Translations under genes and position numbers: made by a program
In this document: positions 1-9,218 of the stretch, in pieces
Layout of the letters: every line of letters begins with the position of its first letter
Position numbering within the stretch: the first letter of the stretch is position 1
Notes under the pieces: model-generated
What the model saw: only the letters and a program-made list of their open reading frames with translations
Told to the model about the DNA's origin: nothing
The model's database searches: none
From: Beroe ovata
Lineage: Eukaryota > Ctenophora > Nuda > Beroida > Beroidae
Reading direction: 5' to 3'
NCBI GenBank assembly: GCA_946803715.1
Contig: CAMPET010000017.1
Span: 206,720-241,782 of the forward strand
DNA: 35,063 bases

Positions 1-2
1 CC

Positions 3-119
3 CCCCCCCCCCCAAACATTGTTGACACCCAGGAATCACTGCCGGCGGTGGCTGCTGAACAAGCGGCGAGGAATAGCCGTGAGGACTCCAGCAAGATGAA
101 TGAGGTAGATAATATGTAG
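3..119 (+). CDS. possible 3' end of an unidentified gene, cut by the window edge
   Basis: One frame is open from the left edge to a TAG at 117-119. After four prolines from a poly-C run it reads NIVDTQESLPAVAAEQAARN and then a short polar tail ending in EVDNM. The residue mix (Glu, Ser, Asn, Ala) looks like a disordered cytoplasmic or nuclear C-terminus, but it is only about 38 residues long and matches no family I recognise. The 13-base C run at the very edge may be sequencing or assembly noise. It could equally be a chance open frame. Confidence 0.22.
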   Translation, partial: PPPPNIVDTQESLPAVAAEQAARNSREDSSKMNEVDNM

Positions 120-357
120 CAACAAATTCACCGTGCATGATTCACTGTCGATACATCATCTTTATCGTGAGATTTGGAGAGAGATCGTATGTCACATTGT
201 CGTCACATTTGCACACGTCTGATTTGGGAAAGGATGTCTCCGTTGAGTTACCGTACACTGATGGTGGTATATTGCATTATTTGATAGTTATATAACCGCG
301 AAGTATGGCTGGATTTGGAGCTCGAATTCACATCCAATCGGCGAAACTTCTTTGATC

Positions 358-484
358 ACTTTATTGACAAAGTTCCTTGTTCACTCTATTGACAAAGTTA
401 ACATTATTGACAAAGTTCGACTGCTCTTATAAGACTCTATTGACAAAGTTAACATTATTGAAAAAGTTCGGCTGCTATTATAAG
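358..484. repeat. imperfect tandem repeat of TATTGACAAAGTT
   Basis: The motif TATTGACAAAGTT (once TATTGAAAAAGTT) occurs five times in this stretch, within two longer repeats that also share CGACTGCT/CGGCTGCT followed by TATAAGA. No coding potential is seen between the possible gene tail at the left edge and the minisatellite from 690. Confidence 0.7.
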
Positions 485-689
485 AAGTTATGTGACTAGC
501 ATTCGGGACAGATGCTTAACTTTTATTGGAATAATATCATGCGTTAGACAAATTGCCCCACTCTGGTAGCTGCCCTTATGATCCGTTATATTTGCTCCAT
601 CATAAACATACCGTACTACTATGAGTAGCAGCGGATACTCTGATAGGATATGGAATAGAACATGTATTCTGTGAGATAATACTATGTCT

Positions 690-1135
690 CCCCGAGATAT
701 GCGTCTCCGGCCCCCTTGAATATTGCGCCACCCTGATACATTGTGTCTCTGAAATCATAGTACCTGCCTGAGACATTACCCTCTGAGACATTGTGTCTCC
801 CTGAGACATTACCCTCTGAGACATTGTGTCTCCCTGAGACATTACACTCTGAGACATTGCGTCTCCCTGAGACATTACCCTGTGAGACATTGTGTCCCCC
901 TGAGACATTACNCCCTCTGAGACATGTGTCTCCCTGAGACATTGTGTCTTCGTGAGACATTCTCTCTGAGACATTGTGTCTTCGTGAGACATTCCCCTTT
1001 AAAACATCACCCTCTGAGACATTGTGTCTTCGTGAGACATTGTGTCCCTCTGAGACATTGTGTCTCCCTGAGACATCACCCTCTGAGACATTGTGTCTCC
1101 CTGAAACATCCCGCTCTGAGACACTGCATCTCGCA
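690..1135. repeat. minisatellite built from self-complementary GAGACAnnGTGTCTC units
   Basis: Roughly 20 variants of TGAGACATTGTGTCTCCC and TGAGACATTACCCTC are arranged in tandem. GAGACA pairs with TGTCTC, so each unit can form a small hairpin. The array is interrupted by an n at 912, so its true length is unknown. Open frames across it are products of the repeat and show only repetitive Met/Ser/Glu or Leu/Arg/His. Confidence 0.85.
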
Positions 1136-1139
1136 GAGT

Positions 1140-2048
1140 GGATCCCCGTCTGTGGTGAAGTGTAACATAGTGGAGCCGACTACCACTGTCGTTGCGATCA
1201 AATCACCCATTAAACAGGTAGACAGCTGTCATTTGAGCTGTACGAAGTGCAAACAGTATAATTGTTTATAGCTGGGGAATGTCAACTAGATCATAATTGA
1301 AAGCCGCTTGCATGTCCAATAAAGTTAATTCATGACCACTTATTATAACATATTTTCAATAATTCGCCAAGCTGAATACTGATAAACTTTGCATGTTTGT
1401 CTCTGTAGGCTGCAGATTACCCATACTGATAGCTGACTTTTTGGGTACACGAACAGATATTGAAAGCTTACTGTTTTTCATTGTTCTTTTACGAGGCGAT
1501 ACTGTTTTCAAACAATTTGACTTTAGCTTATAGTTTAACAGGAAGCTTACTGTTTTAGATAAAGCGGTGCACGATAAATCGCTTTATTTGCACACAAAGG
1601 TGTGATCGATCCTTGCGACACAAATTGCCCATATTTTGGTAGTTTCACAATAATATAGTTAGCTGAAAGCACTTAATGACAATTCACAAGTATAGTTTAT
1701 CACAGGTGTTCACAGTTCACACCAATTCGTACAATTATCATCCATCATATAATGTAGACTCGTCATTGTTACTAACTCGGCAAGCGCTGTGAATATGATT
1801 CCAAGCTGCGCTGTTGCTGCAAGCGTTGTAATGGGGCGTTCCAAGACTCTGGCTAACTCAAACTGACGTATATTACTATTTATTATTTCAATTAAGTGAC
1901 TGATGCAATCTATTTTAATCATCTGACGAGTGTGGGATCTATATGGGCCACGCCCACTTTCCACTGGTCCGCTGGGATGGACATTTCATCCTGGCCTTGC
2001 ATGTTATATGCAATGTGGGTTTTAGCCGAATAATTTCTCATTATTTAG
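1140..2048. other. no gene recognised; possible upstream introns/exons of the GPCR-like gene
   Basis: I see no exon I can support here. The neighbouring downstream exons belong to a plus-strand receptor gene whose earlier transmembrane helices must lie upstream, possibly in this stretch or outside the window. A 61-codon plus frame from 1943 contains a hydrophobic stretch around residues 10-25 but has no clear splice links or family motif. Confidence 0.4.
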
Positions 2049-2797
2049 CAGGACATTCAGCGACAGAGCGAGCACATCATGGAAGGAGGACTCCACCTCA
2101 AAGTGCCTCAGTTTGGAAACGTGTGTGAGTGGAAAACGAAGGTGAGACTGAATCAGAGTGATACATAAAGATTCATGAAGTTTTCTTTGAAATTTGCTTC
2201 AGCAATGCGTGACCCCAATGCGTGACCCCAAAATAAGAAATAGTCTCCACTCTCCGTGACACATGTGTGCCAGTGTATTTACCACACACACACACACGCA
2301 CACCATTCAATTCACACGTTTATAGTGGTCTATTTTAGTGTGGTCTATTTTAGTGGTCTATTTTAGTGGTCTATTTTAACACCTCTCTCTCCCCCTCTCT
2401 AACAAAGGTGAACAAGAAAGACTACCATACGGCGACTACTGTCATCTTCATGACCATCAATTACATGTTATGCTACGGACTTTGGATCATCTATTTCACG
2501 TATCGTATCATATCGAACAGGAACACTGGAGATGGACACGCCAATTTGTTTACCAGTGAAGCGGCAGGTGTTGTGTACAGTGATGCCACCATCAAACTCA
2601 TGGCTTGTTTGAACAGTGCTCTTAACGGTATTGTACACATCACACGGAGTCGGCATATTAGGAGCCACGTGCGTGGCTTTGTTACCATGGTGATCGGTAG
2701 TGTTTCTAATAATAGTCATAGGGACCTGGCGGCGTCGAGTGTGAGGCATAATGCCACCGGTAATGCCGTCTACACTCACAGAACGGCGGCGGGGTGA
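2049..2797 (+). CDS. class A GPCR-like receptor, two 3' exons (ICL3, TM6, TM7, tail)
   Basis: Two exons join in phase 0: 2049-2141 (acceptor TTATTTAG, donor AAG|GTGAGA) and 2408-2797 (pyrimidine-rich acceptor ending AACAAAG, stop TGA). The first encodes a 31-residue polar segment fitting the end of intracellular loop 3. The second begins VNKKDYHTATT, then a hydrophobic helix (about residues 8-32 of the exon, including MTINYMLCYGLWIIYF) fitting TM6. An extracellular loop follows, then KLMACLNSALNGIVH fitting TM7 and a basic helix-8-like RSRHIRSHVRG. The TM7 signature is NSALNGIVH where classic receptors have NPxxY, so proline and tyrosine are missing. The DRY motif and TM1-TM5 are not visible in the window. 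Ligand unknown. The gene is therefore partial or a decayed copy; the splice fit argues for a real gene. Confidence 0.5.
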
Positions 2798-3059
2798 TTG
2801 ATCTAAGGTCTTCCATTTTTACACAGATTTTTTAGTCGGCATGGTGTTTCAGTTTAGTTTCCTCCTGGACAGATAGTAAATACAAATTGTATTTACTATT
2901 TGATTTTGTCCTCGTGGTGTTCACAATGGATTTAGTAAGAGCCACGACCACTCCGAACACAGCCTTAGTACACTCCATCATGATCCATGAGTATGAGCAA
3001 TGAGTATGACTGAGTTTGATCTGACTTGTGACTCTGTGTTAGTGGTCACGTACCGTATT

Positions 3060-4200
3060 AAATGTAGTATTAACATTAGTATTTACATTTGTATTTACAT
3101 CAGTATTTACATTTGTCACTTTGTCAGCGCAAATATAATTTGTGTTAATTTTACTCCTTTACATAATGATTTAGCAATGCTACTGCTATGTTGAACTTGA
3201 ATAGAAATTTCAGAATTAAGAAATGGAATTGAATCAATTTCATTATCAAATTCATCATCATCATATATACACTCGTACTTTACTAAATTCATCGCCCTAA
3301 TTTTTTGAAAATTCTTATTTTTGGCATTTTTTTATATTTTTGGTAAATTCTTATTTTTTGGTAAAACAGAAATGATTCGACGTACTTTTAGGCGCTGATT
3401 ATGAATCACCCCATGTAAAGTAGGGTAAAATGCTTTCCTGGAGAGTAAGAGCCTCATGAATGTTCATGCTTGATCATGATAATGATATCATTATCAAATT
3501 CAATATCAGACTCCAATTCCATTTCGAAACTCCGAGTCCGAACTTGTCTGTGCAGCACCACGCACACGTGCTATGGTGGATCAGGAGGGTCATGGTCACA
3601 CGGAAAAGTAGAAATTAGAAGTTTAACTTCAATGCAACGTTGCCCTTGCCGGATGTTATCTCCCTAACCGGGTTAGTAACCGGGTTAGTGACCCTAACCC
3701 CAACCCTGACCCGGGGGTTTAAAACACGATTAAGTGGAAACCGAAAAATGTCCCGTCAGAATTTTATCTCTGAAAAATAGAATTTGACCCTTCTGATCCA
3801 TACACGTGGATCACAGAATAAGAATTCACCCTAGGTGACCCTCCACTCCTGATCCACGTGCGCTTCTCTGGGGTCAAGTCGAAATTCTGTGACCCTCCTG
3901 AGGAGGGTCACTCAAATCCAATTTGTCCCAGGGAAGCGCAACGTGAAACTGGATCAGAAGGGTCAAATTCTATTTTTCCGTGTGACCCTCCTGATCCACC
4001 AAAGTTTTACCCAAAAAGAAATAAAAACAAGATTCAGAGTGAAGATTTTTCAAAAAAAAGTATGTGCACACGTTGCGCGCCCCTATTCTACTCAGTGAAC
4101 TGAAAAGTCGTAGAAACCACGGAGACGCGCAGCGCGCGCGGAGTATTTGGGTCACGCAGCGCGGGAACAAAAAAGTAGGGCGATGAATTTAGTACGAGTG
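3060..4200. repeat. dispersed repeat, copy A (about 1.1 kb)
   Basis: This block is a diverged duplicate of 5704-7331. Shared landmarks, in the same order, are AGTATTTACATTTGTATTTAC, CAGAATTAAGAAATGGAATT, ACACTCGTACTTTACTAAAT, GGCGCTGATTATGAATCACC, GGATCAGGAGGGTCATGGTC, a CCCTAAC/GGGTTAG-rich patch, paired GATCCACGTGGATC modules, and a GC-rich end with GGAGTATTTGGGTCACGCAG. No protein-coding domain survives in either copy, so this looks like a non-autonomous element or the relic of one. The stretch 2798-3059 just before it holds nothing I recognise. Confidence 0.75.
4060..4167 (+). repeat. GC-rich about 105-bp module, copy 1
   Basis: The module runs from TGTGCACACGTTGCGCGC through a TAGAAACCACGGAGACGCGC core to GGGTCACGCAGCGCGGGAAC. 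Related copies lie at 4366-4514, 7229-7331 and, inverted, at about 31074-31192. Copy 1 forms the right end of the larger copy A repeat. Confidence 0.7.
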
Positions 4201-4365
4201 CATGCTCTGGATGTTATTTCAATGAAATAACATTTCATATCATTTCGGGCTTGGCACAGGTCACTCATGTCACTGACAGTGACCTGTGACAAGCCCTGAC
4301 AGTGCCAGATGTTTGTTGACTGACCTGTTTCTTGCGCGGCGCGCGCCTTCATCGAAGGCCGAAGC

Positions 4366-4514
4366 ATGTGCATGTGCACACGTTGCGCGCAGCGCGCCCC
4401 TCTTCTACTCTGTGAACTGAAATTCAGTGAAACTGAAAAAGTTGTAGAAAGTGAAACCACGGAGACGCGCACTGCGCAGCGCGCGCGGAGTATTTGGGTC
4501 ACGCAGCGCGGGAA
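4366..4514 (+). repeat. GC-rich module copy 2, inside a foldback region
   Basis: This is a second copy of the module at 4060-4167. It sits between CTGACCTGTTTCTTGCGCG (near 4320) and the reverse-complementary CGCAAGAAACAGGTCAG (near 4520), so the interval 4315-4537 has inverted ends of about 17 bp. The same CTGACCTGTTTCTTGCGCG sequence is part of the large palindrome at 29557-29691. Confidence 0.65.
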
Positions 4515-4629
4515 CTCGCACGCAAGAAACAGGTCAGGTAACACTAACATTTGCGACAATGATTTTCATATATCTGACCGGACGGCGGACCTCTGCTTCT
4601 CGCGCGCGCCTAGCCTAAGCTTTATCAAT

Positions 4630-4727
4630 CTTGTAGGATTTCACCCTACCCTTGCTGGCGGGATTTTATCCGTCGGGGCGGATTGAAAATCGCGCGCACC
4701 GACGGTAGGGTAAAATCCTAGTCCTAC
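4630..4727. repeat. foldback element with GTAGGATTTYACCCTACC ends
   Basis: The left end TTGTAGGATTTCACCCTACC and the right end GGTAGGGTAAAATCCTA are reverse complements apart from small differences. The spacer contains GCGCGCACC and CCGTCGG. A half copy with the same end and the same GTCGGTGCGCGCGATTT interior occurs at 29706-29745. This is MITE-like; the stretch 4730-5060 beyond it shows nothing I recognise. Confidence 0.6.
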
Positions 4728-5067
4728 ATCAATCATATTCAATATTCGGTCGAAACAATTGTAAATTAGGAAACCTGCCAGGTACAAGGTAGTATTCCTA
4801 AACTTTACTATTCACACGAGCCTCGTGTGCAGCGTTGAATTGCACTTGCCGGCGCGCGCGAGTAACAGTGGACGGATAGCCTTCGAATCTGAACACCTGG
4901 CAAAGAAACACTGAGAGGCGAGAGCTGGCTGAACATTCATGTTGGAGGAACAGATAATCTGACAACAGACATGTTTTATCAAAACTTTTAAATAGGTTAT
5001 CAAAACTTTAATAGGGTTTCAAGTTTTAATGTTTAAGACAAGTTAAGAGTTCAAAGTTGTATGTATA

Positions 5068-5145
5068 CACATGGTATGTGTACACATGGAACGAAAAGGG
5101 GACGGAAGAAAAAAACGCGCAATGTTAACTGCACTCTTAGCGCAT
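5068..5145 (+). repeat. half copy of the GTGTACAC foldback (MITE-like) family
   Basis: ATGTGTACACATGGAACGAA and then GGGGACGGAAGAAAAAAACG match the left arm of the complete foldback at 5902-6051. The right arm is absent, so this is a truncated or solo-end copy. Confidence 0.6.
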
Positions 5146-5370
5146 CTAACCTAGACAAAACGTCTTCGCGCGCTACGCGTAATAAATTTCCAATGTTGCC
5201 ATGTGCCAGCTTAGTGCCAGGCGCCAGCATGAGTTCGTCTGAAAGCAATTCCCCTTTTTCGGTTTCATCGGTTGAATTCTTAAAATAGACCAAATTTTAA
5301 TCATTAAAACACGATTTAGGATACATGAATGATGAAATAGTTAGGTGGAAATATGACTGATACAGTATAN

Positions 5371-5627
5371 TTTATTTAACTAATCCAAGTTTCAAATTCA
5401 ATTACACAAGTTTCAATCACACGAGTGATCAGCTTCTAATGCGTCCCACTTCGCTCATTGCTGCGCATACAAGCAAAATGAAAAAGCACATATTGTACTG
5501 AATGTGCGCGGCTCTGGGCACATGTAACACACGTGTGCAGTGCTCCTCATTTCAGGAGTAACGAAGTGTCATCTGCATCTGAGTCGTCCTCCACCTGCAT
5601 TTGCTCGATTAACTGGAGCACGTTCTG
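5371..5627 (-). pseudogene. exact 257-bp copy of the NAGPA 3' end, bounded by n
   Basis: This block appears identical, base for base, to 7554-7810, which holds the 3' part of the last NAGPA exon and its 3' untranslated region. An n stands immediately before it (5370) and immediately after it (5628). There is no upstream acceptor or remaining exon here. Exact identity and the flanking n bases make a misplaced contig or gap-fill error much more likely than a true duplication. The functional copy is the one at 7730-7873. Confidence 0.75.
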
Positions 5628-5703
5628 NGCCCTTCGGGCCCTTTTTGCTCGCACGGTCAGCATTTCTTACAGATGCCGCGGGGGGCTTGCCAGCCCCCTG
5701 ATA

Positions 5704-7331
5704 CATTAGTATTTACATTTGTATTTACATTAGTATTTACATTTGTCACTTTGTCAGCGCAAATTGAAATATAATTTGTGTTAATTTTACTCCTTTACTA
5801 AATGATTTAGCAATGCAATGTTGAACTGGAATAGAAATTTCAGAATTAAGAAATGGAATTGAATCAATATCGTTATCAAATTCAACATCATCATCATATT
5901 GTGACCGGTATGTGTACACATGGAACAAAAAGGGCCAAGGGGACGGAAGAAAAAAGACGCGCACTTTACAGTAGAAACTGCTTACAATTGCTAACAATTG
6001 CGCGTCTTTTCCCTTCCTTCCGCCTTTTCCTTCCATGTGTACACATACGCGATATATACACTCGTACTTTACTAAATTCATCGCCCTAATTTTTTGAACA
6101 TTCTTATTTTTGTCTCTTTTCCGGTAAACCATACATGAATCGACGTATTTTTAGGCGCTGATTATGAATCACCCCATGCATTGTAAAGTAGGGTAAAAAT
6201 GCTTCCCTGGAGAGTAAGAGCCCCATGAATGTTCATGCTTGATCATGATGATGATGTCATATCAGACTCCAATGGATCAGGAGGGTCATGGTCACATGGA
6301 AAAGTAGAAATTAGAAGTTTAACTACAAATACATGCAACCGGCAACGTTGCGCTTGCCGGATTAATTATCTAGCCCTGACCGGGTTAGTAATCCTAACCC
6401 CAACTCTGACCCAAACCCTGACCCGAGGGTTTAAAACACGATTGACTGGAACACATTGAGTGGAAAAATGTCTGGTCACGTGACCAAATCAGTTTTTCGT
6501 CCATAACTCGCCAGAGAAGCATTTTTACCCTACATCACGGGGTGATACGGAATCAGCGCCTAAAAATACGTCGATTCATGTCTGTTTTACTATGGCATAT
6601 GGTGGATCAGGAGAGTCAAACAGAATTCTATCTCTGAAAAATAGAATTTGACCCTTCTGATCCATACACGTGGATCACAGAATTCACCTTAGGTGACCCT
6701 CGATCCACGTGCCGATCTCTGGGGTCAAGTCGAAATTCTGTGAGTGTGACCCTCCTGATCCACCTTGCGTGGATCTATCAGGAGGGTCACTCAAATCCAA
6801 TTTTTCCCAGGGAAGCGCAACGTGGATCAGAAGGGTGAACTCTGTGGTCCACGTGTATAGATCAGAAGGGCAATGCAAATTGCAAGGGTCAAATTCTATT
6901 TTTCCGTGTGACCCTCCTGATCCACCATACGGATACCTAAAAGTAAAAAGAGACGAAAACAAGATTTTTCAAAAAGTTAGGGCGATGAATATAGTTAATT
7001 TTAAACTTAAACACAGTGTTGAGTGTATGCTCTGGATGCTATTTCATATCTTTCCTTGGCTGTCGATGATACTGATAGCCCCTGTCGAGAATTTCATTGC
7101 GCGCGCGCCGCAAATTATTCTCGCGTCAGCTGGGCCTCCGCCTAGCATCGCCAGGCAAATCTTTCCCGCGGGCGATGCCAATTGCCAGACCGCTGATGAT
7201 ATGTGTCTGACATGAGAAGAATTGAGAATGTGCACACGTTGCGCCCCCTGTTCTACTCAGTGAGCTGAAAAGCTAGTCGTAGAAACCACGGAGACGCGCA
7301 GCGCGCGTGGAGCCGAGTATTTGGGTCACGC
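5704..7331. repeat. dispersed repeat, copy B (about 1.6 kb)
   Basis: Second copy of the element at 3060-4200, in the same orientation. It is longer because it carries a foldback element (5902-6051) and extra GATCCACGTGGATC modules (6600-6930). Its interior at 7080-7180 (CCTGTCGAGAATTTC, GCGCGCGCCGCAAATTATTC, TAGCATCGCCAG) recurs near 30905-31000. No intact protein is encoded; the longest plus frame inside (6709-7215) is composed of repeat sequence. Confidence 0.75.
5902..6051. repeat. complete foldback (MITE-like) element with GTATGTGTACACATGGAA ends
   Basis: The left arm starts GTATGTGTACACATGGAA and runs through GGGGACGGAAGAAAAAAGACGCGCA. The right arm is its imperfect reverse complement, ending CTTCCATGTGTACACATAC. 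Arms are about 50 bp and the middle is AATTG-rich. It is inserted within dispersed repeat copy B and is missing from copy A, which shows that it moved or inserted after the copies diverged. A related copy lies in an intron at 14986-15117. Confidence 0.75.
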
Positions 7332-7729
7332 AACAATTGAGAATAAGTTTGCGCCGCGCAAATAGTTTTAATTTTTAAGACAAGTTTAGAGTTTAAGACA
7401 AGTTTAAAGACAAGTTATAATGAGGGAATTTTTAAATTCAATGGCATTGTTAATTAATCTTTTATCACGGAAACATAAATTCTAAAAACAAAAAAAGTAT
7501 CTGAATTTACATCCATGACGGTCATGGATGACCAACTGTGCACTGCACACTTATTTATTTAACTAATCCAAGTTTCAAATTCAATTACACAAGTTTCAAT
7601 CACACGAGTGATCAGCTTCTAATGCGTCCCACTTCGCTCATTGCTGCGCATACAAGCAAAATGAAAAAGCACATATTGTACTGAATGTGCGCGGCTCTGG
7701 GCACATGTAACACACGTGTGCAGTGCTCC

Positions 7730-8472
7730 TCATTTCAGGAGTAACGAAGTGTCATCTGCATCTGAGTCGTCCTCCACCTGCATTTGCTCGATTAACTGGA
7801 GCACGTTCTGACTTTCCCTTCTCATGGAGGATGGAGAGGGCTTCCTCTCCGTCAGTGGAATCGAGTTGGAGCTCTGCAGAGAGGGAGTGGGAAGTGATAT
7901 AATGAAACCAAGGATCAAGAGTGAGTGTTTTGTAGCTTGATCAATGAGCCAAAGTGTTTTGTAGTCTGATCATGGATATATAATTCAGCAGTTGAGGTCA
8001 TTTAGTACTTAAAGATAGTATCAACTTCAAGATACGCGATAATATGTTCATAGAACAATGTACAAATGCTCAATTTGCACATTAACCAAAACTAGGAGTG
8101 GCACTACAACACTAGGAGTGGTACTACAACACTAGGAGTGGTACTACAACACTAGGAGTGGCACTACAACACTAGGAGTGGCACTACAACACTAGGAGCG
8201 GCACTACAACACTAGGAGTGGCACTACAACATACCTGTTTCATCCTGTGAATCTCTCTGTAGATAGGTATTTGACGTTGTTTGTGCTCTGTGGCAGTGAT
8301 ATCAGCAGCTGGGAGCCGAGGTGATCTTCCCTTAGACGAGGAACTAGTTCTCACCTAATGGGGTAGGGGGTGTCAAGTATCAAGTGATGGAGTGTGTCAA
8401 GTGATGGAGAGTGTCAAATGGAGGTCCAAGTCAAGTGAGGGTGTATCAAGTGCGGGGATGTGTATTGTGCGT

Positions 8473-8507
<35 letters not shown>

Positions 8508-9174
8508 AAGTAACGCGTTCTGGTAGGTAAAGTGATGTGTTTATATTGTCGCAGCAAATCAGTAGGCACGATAATACTCACATTCTTTGGTGGTTTAGTG
8601 TTGGATTTAAGGCAGTAATGAGCGTTGATGCTGACACTGACCAGTGAAAGAGCAAGAAGCACGATGACCACGCCCATAAGTGCAATTTCCCTGAAATAGC
8701 AACCTTATGAGCAACCATGGGACAGTGAAATAGCCTACCGCAAACCTATGAGCAATAACTCTGAGCATTGAGCAATAACATTGAGCATTGAGCAATAACT
8801 CTGAGCATGGAGCAATAACAAATAACTTTGAGCATGGAGAATTGAGAACAAAACAACGTGGTGAAAAACACCATGAAGTACCTGTTGGTGGCCCCATGGA
8901 AAAATAGAGCCGTTCCCCTGTAGACAGCACAAATGCGGCCCTGCCAGTCTTCACTACACAGACACTCGCCTATGAGGAAACCGTTTCAACTTCCCATTTC
9001 GTCGGTAAAAATACCGTGTTACTGGTAAACAACAGTCATAGAATCTACCTGTTGATGGGTCACATGATCCATGGTCTGAGCAGTGGTTACAGGTCTTGTT
9101 ACAGTCAATACCCCACGTGTGATTGGAACATCTGTCGTTGCACTTGACATCTGGAGTAGAAGTGTCATTCAGTC

Positions 9175-9218
<44 letters not shown>

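Noticed and set aside
1943-2128. Plus-strand frame with a hydrophobic stretch as GPCR TM5
   Set aside because: It ends in a stop overlapping the firm exon in another frame and has no donor in its own frame.
3660-3720. Interstitial telomere (CCCTAAC / GGGTTAG words)
   Set aside because: The words are irregular, in both orientations, and recur at the same place in dispersed copy B (about 6370-6430), so they belong to the repeat and not to a telomere.
5380-5630. A second NAGPA-like gene fragment
   Set aside because: It appears identical to the real 3' end and is bounded by n on both sides; treated as an assembly artefact.
8091-8230. CRISPR-like regular repeats
   Set aside because: Units are contiguous with no spacers, and the genome is eukaryotic; it is a minisatellite.
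8607-8954. Long minus-strand frame through the NAGPA membrane exon and its neighbour
   Set aside because: It reads an intron; the spliced exons 8882-8969 and 8582-8690 in the correct phase explain the region.
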